Below the pieces are notes generated by a model, which made no database searches, had not been told where the DNA came from, and was given only the letters and a program-made list of their open reading frames with translations. The position numbers and the translations under genes were made by a program. DNA of 18,965 bases from contig JAZDOR010000054.1 in the NCBI GenBank assembly GCA_043798435.1, forward strand, positions 1-18,965, in the 5' to 3' direction. Source of the DNA: JAGUXG01 sp043798435. Its GTDB lineage: Bacteria; UBA9089; UBA9088; JAGUXG01. Positions 7,112 through 13,389 of the stretch are shown here, in pieces (the first letter of the stretch is position 1; every line of letters begins with the position of its first letter).

Positions 7112-7918
7112 TTATCTTTTATCAGTGTAATCTGTGTCAAAAGTTTCAGCCAAAAAGAGTTTGTGGGCTTCAGCAACATCTACATTTTCATGAACAATCG
7201 CTTTTATTGCCTTTATCATCGCCACAGGGTGTTCATTCTGCCAGACATTCCTGCCCATATCAACGCCTGCCGCACCCTTTTTAATCGCATCAGAAACCAC
7301 CTGTAAAACATCTAAATCTGTCTCAAGCTTTGGTCCACCGGCAATCACAAGAGGAACAGGTGTTCCTTCAACAACCTTTTCAAAGTTATCGCAGTAGTAG
7401 GTCTTGACAAACCTTGCTCCAAGCTCTGCGGCTATTCTGCAGGAAAGGGCTAAAAATCTGGCATCCCTCTTCTCAAGCTCCTTTCCAACGGCAGTGACAG
7501 CAAGGGTAGGAATGCCATATCTCTCTGCCTGATTGACCAGCTCTGAAAAAGCCATGAGTGTCTGGTGTTCATATTCTGCCCCAACATAGATAGAAAAGGC
7601 AACTGCCGAGACATTCAGCCTGATAGCCTCCTCAATAGATGTGGTAGTGCTCTCCCTTGACAGGTCTTTTCCAACAATACTATTCCCTCCAGAGACCCTC
7701 AAAACTATCGGAATATCTGCCTCTGGGTCTATGCAACTGCGCAAGACTCCCCTTGTTGGCATAAGGGCATCAGCAAAAGGAATAAGCGGGCTGACAGCCT
7801 TTCCTGGATCCTCTAACCTGCTGATTGGACCAAGAAAATAACCATGGTCAATAGCAAGCATCACTGTTTTTCCTCCCTTAATTATCCTCCCCAAACGATT
7901 CTTCATTCCCCAATCCAT
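7112..7918 (-). CDS. LsrF-like class I aldolase/thiolase (DeoC/FbaB superfamily)
   Basis: A 268-residue TIM-barrel enzyme closely following LsrF and archaeal-type fructose-bisphosphate aldolase: DWGMKNRLGRI, KTVMLAIDHGYFLGP (residues 17-31), TRGVLRS, YVGAEYEHQ, the Schiff-base lysine in FVKTYYCDNFEKV (K172), VIAGGPK and GVDMGRNVWQNEHPVAMI. These enzymes act on sugar-phosphate-like substrates through a lysine imine. LsrF itself processes the autoinducer-2 breakdown product, but no other lsr gene is here, so the substrate is open. ATG 7918 has AAGGAGGT seven bases upstream, the strongest ribosome site in the window. The tail DTDYTDKR and the stop are encoded by an ACACAGATTACACTGAT repeat, so the native C-terminus was probably replaced. 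Confidence 0.87.
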   Translation of the reverse strand: MDWGMKNRLGRIIKGGKTVMLAIDHGYFLGPISRLEDPGKAVSPLIPFADALMPTRGVLRSCIDPEADIPIVLRVSGGNSIVGKDLSRESTTTSIEEAIRLNVSAVAFSIYVGAEYEHQTLMAFSELVNQAERYGIPTLAVTAVGKELEKRDARFLALSCRIAAELGARFVKTYYCDNFEKVVEGTPVPLVIAGGPKLETDLDVLQVVSDAIKKGAAGVDMGRNVWQNEHPVAMIKAIKAIVHENVDVAEAHKLFLAETFDTDYTDKR

Positions 7919-7938
7919 AATTCTACCTCCTTAAATAT

Positions 7939-8020
7939 AATAGCACGCGGATAACACAGATGCTACAGATTTTCACGGATTTTTTTATCAGTGTCCATCC
8001 GTTCAATCCGTGTGCTATTT
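7939..8020. repeat. MITE-like palindromic repeat, copy 1 (short form)
   Basis: Ends AATAGCACGCGGAT and ATCCGTGTGCTATTT are inverted repeats. Compared with copies at 8395, 10176 and 15183 it lacks the central block containing AAGAAAGATTCT. It covers the 3' end of the Hpt gene and supplies its stop codon. Confidence 0.8.
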
Positions 8021-8382
8021 AAGTATTCATTAAACAAAGCCTCCATATTGGTGAGGTCAATATCCTCTCCCTTTCCAAGCCTAATAATAATATCTCCTGT
8101 ATCTTCTGTCAATCTTAGAATCTCATGGGTTGGCTCTAATCTGTCATTTTCAATCATAAGGAATAGGGTTTCCATCTTATAGGAAATGTCCCTTATCTTT
8201 TCAAGGTCAGGAAAGAATGAGGCACAGCTCTTTATAGAATGTGCCCTCCTTTTTATCCTTTCAGCTACCACTTTCTCTTTATCCCTTAACATGGCAAGGT
8301 CTTTCTTCAGATCATCTATCTCGGAAGGAAGGTCCCTAAGGAAATCAACCTTCATCTTGCCTAATAAGTCTTTATCCTTCAT
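7963..8382 (-). CDS. Hpt-domain histidine phosphotransfer protein
   Basis: A 139-residue, mostly helical and highly charged protein. The motif AHSIKSCASFF (residues 47-57) matches the Hpt signature HxxKxxA, with H48 as the phosphorylated histidine, followed by the second helix DISYKMETLFLMIE. Hpt proteins carry phosphate between receiver domains, here plausibly between the hybrid kinase and another response regulator. AAGGA lies upstream of ATG 8382. The last 18 or so residues (STRIERMDTDKKIRENL) and the TAG stop are encoded by the dispersed repeat at 7939-8020, so the natural end of the gene was overwritten. A possible alternative is a helical bundle of another kind, but the histidine motif makes Hpt the best call. 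Confidence 0.8.
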   Translation of the reverse strand: MKDKDLLGKMKVDFLRDLPSEIDDLKKDLAMLRDKEKVVAERIKRRAHSIKSCASFFPDLEKIRDISYKMETLFLMIENDRLEPTHEILRLTEDTGDIIIRLGKGEDIDLTNMEALFNEYLNSTRIERMDTDKKIRENL

Positions 8383-8394
8383 TTCTTCCTTTAT

Positions 8395-8508
8395 AATAGC
8401 ACGCAGATGACGCGGATTTAACGGATTTTCGCGGATTCCTTATTTTATGTTAAGAAAGATTCTGTATCCGTGTTTATCTGTCTCATCAGTGTCATCCGTG
8501 TACTATTT
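8395..8508. repeat. MITE-like palindromic repeat, copy 2
   Basis: About 114 bp. Begins AATAGCACGCAGATGACGCG and ends CATCCGTGTACTATTT, with the shared centre TTAAGAAAGATTCT. It fills the gap between the nucleotidyltransferase stop and the Hpt start. Confidence 0.85.
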
Positions 8509-8513
8509 AATAT

Positions 8514-9020
8514 TCATTTTATAGAGTCTGGCAATAGGTTATTTAGGTACGGATGACTCTCCACCAGACGAAATATATCCGCCAAGTCTTTCTGTCTTTT
8601 GCTTCTTCTTCTCTTTTCATCAGAATATGCCCAGAGTTTACCCTTCAAGACATCCTCTAAATCTGCAACCTTCATTTCATACCCTAATACCATCTTTTTC
8701 TCTGCCCCATTGATGAAATCCTGATAAGATGGGTCGGTTTGAAGCTGGATTCTGAGGTCTGAGGCTGGGCTTTCCAAGTTAATACTGCGAGAGAATCTCT
8801 TAATAGTAAACATTCTCTCTGCTGATTTGACCAGATTATCTATTGCCTCAGCTACTACTACCACATCTAAATCCAGACTGACCACAGGCTCACAGTAGGC
8901 ATTCACGGCCAGGCCACCAATAACACAGTAGTCAACCTTTGTTTCGTCCAATAGAGAAAGAAACACGGAAAGTATATCCCCCTCATCCGCAACCTTATTC
9001 ATAAATATTTTCTCTGTCAT
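8514..9020 (-). CDS. Nucleotidyltransferase-fold protein (AbiEii/DUF6036-like)
   Basis: A protein of about 168 residues with the GG-D-D nucleotidyltransferase core: CVIGGLAVNAY followed by SLDLDVVVV, where the two aspartates of DLD would bind metal. A basic C-terminal stretch, AYSDEKRRRSKRQKDLADI, is typical of this group. Similar small proteins are annotated as AbiEii-like or MNT-like, often in abortive-infection or toxin-antitoxin settings, but no partner gene is seen here. The frame is open further upstream to 9227, but that part overlaps the kinase gene and lacks family similarity. ATG 9020, 20 nt after the kinase stop, with GAAGGA upstream, is the likely start. The gene is probably read through from the kinase. 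Confidence 0.78.
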   Translation of the reverse strand: MTEKIFMNKVADEGDILSVFLSLLDETKVDYCVIGGLAVNAYCEPVVSLDLDVVVVAEAIDNLVKSAERMFTIKRFSRSINLESPASDLRIQLQTDPSYQDFINGAEKKMVLGYEMKVADLEDVLKGKLWAYSDEKRRRSKRQKDLADIFRLVESHPYLNNLLPDSIK

Positions 9021-9039
9021 ATCATCTAAAATTCCTTCA

Positions 9040-10161
9040 TCAAACCAAAGGAAGTGTGAATCTAAACCTGCTTCCTTTGGAAAGCTCGCTCTCTGCCCAG
9101 CATCTCCCGCAAGAAAGCTCCACCAAACCCTTAACAATAGAGAGACCAAGCCCTGTGCCTTGAGTATCACGAACCTCTTTTCTCTCTGAGCGGTAGAACT
9201 TTTCAGTAAAGATGTGGGAAAGCTCATCCTTAGACATCCCTATCCCCTGGTCTATCACACAAATTATAGCCTCCCTATCCTGAAGCTCGCAGGATATAGC
9301 TACATCATTATCATTATAAGAATATTTTGTGGCATTGGAAAGAAGATTTATCAATATCTGGGATAGGGCATCCTTGTCTGCTAAAACCTGAATCTCCTTT
9401 GAAACTGTATTTATCACCCTTATATTCTTTCTCTTTGCCTCCTCCTTCAACCTCAAAATAGAATTGTCTGTTATCTCTCTGAGATTAGTAACCTCTTTCT
9501 GGAGCTGTTTCTTGCCCGACTCTATTCTGGATATGTCCAGGAGGTCATTCAGGAGTCTGCTAAGCCTTTCTGATTCTTCATAAATTATCTGGAGATATTC
9601 CTTATCTGGTTCTTCATCTAAGAGCAACTCAGCAAAGCCCATAATGGATGTTATCGGCGTCTTCAGCTCATGGGAGGCCATGGAGATAAAGGAAGACTTC
9701 AGTTTGTCTAACTCTATCAACTTTTCGTTAGCACAAGTTAGTTCTTCAACCTGTCGCTTAAATGCTTTAGTCATCCTGAATAAGTCAATAAAGGCAGAGA
9801 CCTTTGCCCGCAATATTTCTGGTGGCACTGGTGAAAAGATATAGTCAACAGCACCGAATGAATAGCCTTTACTTCGTTCCATCTCGGTCTGACCTGTAGC
9901 GGTAACAAAGATGATTGGTGTATGAGTAGAGCGGGGTCGCAGGCGAATTAATGCCGCTGTCTCAAAACCATTCAATCCCGACATATTCACATCCATCAGG
10001 ATGACCGCAAAATCATCCGCCAGGAGATGCTTTAGTGCTTCTTCACCAGAATTGACACAAACTATATTCTGGCCCAGTTCAGCTAAAATACTCTTCTGAA
10101 CCAATAGATTTGCCGGGGTATCATCTACCAGCAGGATATTCACCTTTTCTTGTTGTTCCAT
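9040..10161 (-). CDS. REC-histidine kinase (receiver at the N-terminus)
   Basis: 373 residues, apparently intact. The receiver domain at 7-125 has the acidic pair in LLVDDTP and phospho-acceptor D57 (ILMDVNMSG). The usual Lys-Pro near its end is replaced by Ser-Pro (YIFSPV). A short coiled coil leads to HisKA with MASHELKTPITS (H164), then an HATPase domain with N-box LINLLSNATKYS, DQGIGMS and GTGLGLS. No membrane segment is present, so it is cytoplasmic. The receiver is clearly paralogous to that of the neighbouring gene at 10741-11514, while the kinase core is a different subtype (HELKTP against HDLRNP). AAAGGAG lies upstream of ATG 10161. It probably feeds the Hpt or CheB/CheR branch, by inference from position. 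Confidence 0.92.
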   Translation of the reverse strand: MEQQEKVNILLVDDTPANLLVQKSILAELGQNIVCVNSGEEALKHLLADDFAVILMDVNMSGLNGFETAALIRLRPRSTHTPIIFVTATGQTEMERSKGYSFGAVDYIFSPVPPEILRAKVSAFIDLFRMTKAFKRQVEELTCANEKLIELDKLKSSFISMASHELKTPITSIMGFAELLLDEEPDKEYLQIIYEESERLSRLLNDLLDISRIESGKKQLQKEVTNLREITDNSILRLKEEAKRKNIRVINTVSKEIQVLADKDALSQILINLLSNATKYSYNDNDVAISCELQDREAIICVIDQGIGMSKDELSHIFTEKFYRSERKEVRDTQGTGLGLSIVKGLVELSCGRCWAESELSKGSRFRFTLPLV

Positions 10162-10175
10162 TTTTCTCCTTTATG

Positions 10176-10288
10176 AATAGCACGCGGATTAACGCTGATT
10201 GGACGGATTTTCACAGATTTTATTTATAATTAAGAAAGATTCTTTATTCGTGTTTATCCGTCCAATCTGTGTCATCCGTGTGCTATTT
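10176..10288. repeat. MITE-like palindromic repeat, copy 3
   Basis: 113 bp. The ends AATAGCACGCGGATTAACGC and CATCCGTGTGCTATTT are inverted, with centre ATTTATAATTAAGAAAGATT. It is near identical in plan to 15183-15294. It separates the two REC-kinase genes. Confidence 0.87.
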
Positions 10289-10317
10289 TTATATTTCTTT
10301 ATGAACTTTGCGGTTAA

Positions 10318-10659
10318 TCATCCTAATGTAAAATAAAAGACTGCACCCTCATTTGGTTTTCCTTCTGCCCAGATGCGTCCGTTGTGGCGACAAATAATTC
10401 GTTGGACAGTAGCCAAGCCAATGCCAATACCTGAAAATTCAGATGCAGGGTGTAGTCGGCTAAATGCCGTAAATAGTTTATCTGCCTGCGAACAATCAAA
10501 ACCAACACCGTTGTCACGAACAAAATATATTGCTTTACCATCTTGCCCTCTGCCTCCTGCCTCTTTGCCTCTTGATTCCAATGACATAACACCAAATTCT
10601 ATCTTAGACTGTGGTTTTTTGCTGGTAAATTTGTAGGCATTACCTAAAAGATTCTCCAT
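10318..10659 (-). CDS. HATPase fragment, 3' half of the amber-split REC-kinase
   Basis: Encodes the ATP-binding half of a kinase: MENLLGNAYKFTS (N-box), VRDNGVGFD, FSRLHPASEFSGIGIGLATV and GRIWAEGKPNEGAVFYFTLG. It is in the same frame as 10741-11514. The 27 codons between (10660-10740) read on as homologous protein (RDPDRQIEFIVEKGV), so the two pieces are one gene cut by a single TAG at 10741-10743. The internal ATG at 10659 has no ribosome site, so independent translation is doubtful. A heptamer tract (10541-10580; TGCCTCC, TGCCTCT, TTGCCTC) inserts EAGGRGQ-like residues between strands of the domain. TGA 10318-10320 ends the frame. Confidence 0.75.
   Translation of the reverse strand: MENLLGNAYKFTSKKPQSKIEFGVMSLESRGKEAGGRGQDGKAIYFVRDNGVGFDCSQADKLFTAFSRLHPASEFSGIGIGLATVQRIICRHNGRIWAEGKPNEGAVFYFTLG
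10541..10580. repeat. TGCCTCC/TGCCTCT heptamer tract inside a kinase gene
   Basis: Words TGCCCTC, TGCCTCC, TGCCTCT, TTGCCTC run in 7-nt phase. They encode a short Gly/Glu/Arg-rich insert (GKEAGGRGQDGK) between the N-box and the DNGVGF strand of the ATPase domain. Confidence 0.75.
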
Positions 10660-10740
10660 AGTTATTTGCAGAAACTGTCCATCTCCATTTGTTATAACCC
10701 CTTTTTCAACAATGAACTCTATCTGGCGATCTGGATCTCG

Positions 10741-11514
10741 CTATTTAAGTTCCCTGGCTATGGCATCGGTTACGGTACTCAGGTCAACTGATTCACTTTT
10801 TATCTCTTGTTGTTTCAGCCGCGATAGGGCAAGTAACGCCTCAATAAGCTCTGTCATCCGCTGGGTAGCCTTCTGGATGCGGGATACACAATCTCTGCCC
10901 TTCTCATCTAATTTGTCAGCATAGCCAATCATCAACATCTGGCTGGAAAGGCTAATGACAGTCAAAGGGTTACGCAAATCATGGGAGACCGAGTAACTGA
11001 ATGATTCAAGCTCCTTGTTAGCTGATTCAAGCTGTTGATTCAACCGCTCAACATCCTCAAGGTGTTTTTCTAATGTCCGGTCAAGTTCAGTCAACTCCTC
11101 TGCATGCCGTTTTACCTCCCTCTGCATCCTGAACATATCAACAAAGACAGAGACCTTTGCCCGCAATATTTCTGGTGATACTGGTGAAAAGATATAATCC
11201 ACAGCACCAAGTGAGCATCCCTTTTCCCGCTCTATCTCGGTCATAGCAAGGGCAGTAATAAAAATAATTGGTATATGAGCAGAGCTGGGGCGATGACGAA
11301 TCAGCTCTGCCAACTCAAACCCATCCATTTCAGGCATACTGACATCAAGCAAAATTACTGCAAAATCCTTTTCTAAAAGATGCTTCAGCGCTTCTTTGCC
11401 GGAATTGACACAAACCAGATTCTGTCCCAATTCAGCCAAGACAGCCTCCTGAGCCAATAGATTTGCTGGATTATCATCTACCAGCAGGATATTAACCTTT
11501 TCGTAGTTTTCCAT
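10741..11514 (-). CDS. REC-HisKA fragment, 5' half of the amber-split REC-kinase
   Basis: 257 residues: a receiver domain (LLVDDNP, D57 in ILLDVSMPEMDG, YIFSPVSPEI with Ser in place of the usual Lys), a coiled coil at about 131-172, then HisKA with SFSYSVSHDLRNPLTV (H178). The ATP-binding half follows in the same frame after TAG 10741-10743. Relatives commonly read Gln or a similar residue there (ELK-x-RDPDRQ), so a CAG to TAG change is the simplest origin. As it stands the product would bind phosphate but could not phosphorylate itself. GAGGAG lies upstream of ATG 11514. The gene follows cheB, with a repeat-filled gap. Read through, the whole protein would have 398 residues. Confidence 0.85.
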   Translation of the reverse strand: MENYEKVNILLVDDNPANLLAQEAVLAELGQNLVCVNSGKEALKHLLEKDFAVILLDVSMPEMDGFELAELIRHRPSSAHIPIIFITALAMTEIEREKGCSLGAVDYIFSPVSPEILRAKVSVFVDMFRMQREVKRHAEELTELDRTLEKHLEDVERLNQQLESANKELESFSYSVSHDLRNPLTVISLSSQMLMIGYADKLDEKGRDCVSRIQKATQRMTELIEALLALSRLKQQEIKSESVDLSTVTDAIARELK

Positions 11515-11538
11515 AGTATTCTCCTCTTTTTAGATTTC

Positions 11539-11652
11539 TTCACCACCAAGATTTTTGGAAATTGGAAATTGGGAAGAAAAGATTCTGCTCCTGTGCTAAT
11601 TTCTAATTTCTAATTTCCCATTTTTCTTCCTTTGTGCCTTTGTGGTTAATCC
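11539..11652. repeat. Palindromic repeat containing a GGAAATT/TAATTTC heptamer core
   Basis: The outer arms are CACCACCAAG and CTTTGTGGTTAATCC. The inner part holds GGAAATT, GGAAATT, GGGAAGA and, inverted, TAATTTC repeated. It fills the gap between cheB and the next kinase, and its GGATTAACC end supplies the cheB stop codon (11646-11648). Confidence 0.75.
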
Positions 11653-12302
11653 TCCCTGCCCATTTTTGCTAAAAACGGACCGATTTCTTCCAGCGGTAGT
11701 ATCTTATCCACTTCGGTAGCGGCGATAGCGGCTTTGGGCATACTATCCGCTTCGGCTGTCCTTGGCTCCTGCACAATTGTCATGCCGCCTGCTTGTTTGA
11801 CGGCAGCAAGTCCTTGTGCCCCATCTGCATTATTTCCGGTTAAAATTACACCGATAACCCCCTCACCATAAACCTCCGCTGCTGATTCAAACAGCACATC
11901 CACAGAGGGTCTGGAATATTTCACCGGCTCTGCTGTGGAAAGGGCAAAGTGGCAGGGGGGGAAGGGAAGGTGATCGGGTGATCGGTAATCAGTAATCGGT
12001 GAAGAGAAGGAAGGCTGAGGACTGAGGGTAGGAGGCAGGGTATCAGATTCAATTAACAAATGATAGCCTCCCGGGGCAAGAAAGACTTGTCCGGGCAGGA
12101 TAGGTTGCTTATCCTCTACCTCTGTTACCGTCAGAGACGAAACCTTCTGCAAGAGTTGGCTTAATGCCTCATCCGCCTCTTTTTCCCGATGCTGGACAAT
12201 AACCACCGGCAGGGGAAATTCCGCAGGCAAAGCCGACAGCACGGTCTTTAACGCCTGCAACCCGCCCTTTGATGCACCGATAACAATTATTTTAGGGTTC
12301 AT
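11646..12302 (-). CDS. cheB: CheB-type protein-glutamate methylesterase, catalytic domain only
   Basis: 218 residues from ATG 12302. It has the CheB catalytic triad: S11 in IVIGASKGG, H38 in VIVQHREK and D160 in LTGNNADGAQG. There is no N-terminal receiver domain, so it resembles stand-alone CheB domains found in CheB/CheR/kinase clusters. CheB removes methyl esters (and deamidates Gln) on chemoreceptors, here opposing the adjacent CheR. A frame extends upstream to 12389, but those residues come from a repeat, so 12302 is the start. Residues about 87-117 (rich in Ser and Pro, SPITDYRSPD) are an insert in the hairpin before KYSRPSVDVLF and are encoded by heptamer repeats at 11965-12045. The final Asp and stop come from a dispersed repeat. 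Confidence 0.9.
   Translation of the reverse strand: MNPKIIVIGASKGGLQALKTVLSALPAEFPLPVVIVQHREKEADEALSQLLQKVSSLTVTEVEDKQPILPGQVFLAPGGYHLLIESDTLPPTLSPQPSFSSPITDYRSPDHLPFPPCHFALSTAEPVKYSRPSVDVLFESAAEVYGEGVIGVILTGNNADGAQGLAAVKQAGGMTIVQEPRTAEADSMPKAAIAATEVDKILPLEEIGPFLAKMGRED
11965..12045. repeat. GGTGATC/GGTAATC and AGGCTGA heptamer tract inside cheB
   Basis: Words GGTGATC, GGTAATC, AGTAATC and then AGGCTGA, GGACTGA, GGGTAGG, AGGCAGG run mostly in 7-nt phase, with one 8-mer. They encode a roughly 30-residue insert not expected in CheB. Confidence 0.75.
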
Positions 12303-12309
12303 TTTTTTA

Positions 12310-12450
12310 TCACCAAGACACGGAGTTAACTCATTGCAAATTGCAAATTTAGCATTTATCATTTCAAATTTGAAATTTGCATTTTGCAATGTTAAATTTG
12401 CAATGAAATTTTCTGTGAACTTTGTACCTTTGTGCCTTCGTGGTTAATCC
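12310..12450. repeat. Palindromic repeat with AT-rich heptamer core
   Basis: The outer arms are TCACCAAGACACGGAGTTAA and CTTTGTGCCTTCGTGGTTAA. The core 12332-12411 is a heptamer tract (CATTGCA, AATTGCA, AATTTAG, CATTTAT, CATTTCA) with a perfect palindrome, TTTCAAATTTGAAA. It lies between cheR and cheB. Confidence 0.8.
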
Positions 12451-12451
12451 T

Positions 12452-13279
12452 TCACTTTACCTTACGAAACACCTTCTGCCTGTCATCCATTGCCTCATAG
12501 CACTCCTCATACGGCGTGAACCTGATTGACTCTTTCGTGCCAAGGCAGAGGATGCCGAAGGGAATCAGGCTGTCATATAACAATTTATGCACATGCTCCT
12601 GGAGCTGTTGGTTAAAATATATCATCACATTATGGCACAGGATTACATTAAACTCGTTGAACGAGGCATCTGTGACCAAGTTATGGTGTGCCCAGACAAT
12701 GTGTTTCTGCAGGGATTTATTGAAGATAGCGTGGTCATACTTAGCCGTGTAATATTCAGAGAAAGAAGAGATACCCCCTGCCTTCTGATAATTGGCGGTA
12801 TAATCCTTCATCAGACTAAGGGGATAGATGCCCTCCTTTGCCGACTTTAGCACATCCTCGTTCATGTCCGTAGCATAGATTTTAACCCGTTCGTTCAATC
12901 CTTCCTCTTGCAGGAGTATGGCAAGGGAATATACCTCCTCACCCGTAGCACACCCTGCCACCCAGATACGGATAAAGGGATAAGTCCTGAGCCATGGGAC
13001 TACCTTTTGCCGAAAGGAAAGATAGAAAGCCGGGTCGCGGAACATTGCCGTAACACTAATCGTCAGGGTGTTTAGTAACCGCTTCATCTCTGCTTCATTA
13101 TGCAGCACCTTTTCCTGCAAGGCAGGGATTGTTTTTAGCCCTTCGTCATGAAGGCATTTATGTATCCTGCGTTTAAGTGATGCCGGGGCATAGTTACGAA
13201 AATCGTAGCCCCAGACCTCGAACACGCCCTCTAAAAGTAGCCGTATTTCAATTTCTTCAAGTTGTTGTTTGTCAGTCAT
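12452..13279 (-). CDS. cheR: CheR-type chemoreceptor methyltransferase
   Basis: 275 residues with CheR order: an N-terminal helical domain (FEVWGYDFRNYAPASLKRRI), LTISVTAMFRDPAFY, the SAM-binding loop IRIWVAGCATGEEVYSLAI (about 104-122), IYATDMNEDVL with the acidic residue that contacts SAM ribose, NVILCHNVMIYFNQQLQ, and a C-terminal GTKESIRF motif. CheR transfers methyl groups from SAM to glutamates of chemoreceptors. The extra C-terminal pentapeptide-binding or PAS parts of longer family members are absent. It precedes cheB, the usual order in non-flagellar CheR/CheB/kinase clusters. No receptor gene is visible, so the target is unknown. A weak GAGGT site lies upstream of ATG 13279. Confidence 0.93.
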   Translation of the reverse strand: MTDKQQLEEIEIRLLLEGVFEVWGYDFRNYAPASLKRRIHKCLHDEGLKTIPALQEKVLHNEAEMKRLLNTLTISVTAMFRDPAFYLSFRQKVVPWLRTYPFIRIWVAGCATGEEVYSLAILLQEEGLNERVKIYATDMNEDVLKSAKEGIYPLSLMKDYTANYQKAGGISSFSEYYTAKYDHAIFNKSLQKHIVWAHHNLVTDASFNEFNVILCHNVMIYFNQQLQEHVHKLLYDSLIPFGILCLGTKESIRFTPYEECYEAMDDRQKVFRKVK

Positions 13280-13292
13280 TTTAGTTACCTCA

Positions 13293-13380
13293 GGTGTTTA
13301 GGCTGAAGGGGTTTAGGCTGAAGGGGGAAGAAATTCATAGTCTTCCTACCTTCAGCCCATCCACCTTCAGCCTATCTACC
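13293..13380. repeat. Palindromic repeat of GGCTGAAGG words
   Basis: The left arm GTTTAGGCTGAAGGGGTTTA (13296 on) pairs with a right arm of CCTTCAGCC words ending at 13380, around a short loop. A second member is at 14761-14868. It fills the gap between the ATPase and cheR and could fold into a long hairpin in RNA. Confidence 0.8.
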
Positions 13381-13389
13381 TATCCTATA

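Noticed and set aside
7112..7918. Autoinducer-2 (lsr) processing locus
   Set aside because: Only the LsrF-like aldolase is present, with no transporter, kinase LsrK or regulator LsrR, so the family similarity does not establish the pathway.
9021..9227. Longer N-terminus of the nucleotidyltransferase
   Set aside because: It overlaps the conserved end of the kinase gene in another frame and has no similarity to the family; ATG 9020 follows the kinase stop directly.
10741..10743. Pyrrolysine insertion at the in-frame TAG
   Set aside because: No PylS/PylT genes or methylamine methyltransferases are in view, and the surrounding site is an ordinary kinase linker. A nonsense mutation is simpler.
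12303..12389. Longer N-terminus of CheB (29 extra residues)
   Set aside because: The extension is encoded by a dispersed AT-rich heptamer repeat and precedes the conserved MNPKIIVIGAS start, so ATG 12302 is preferred.
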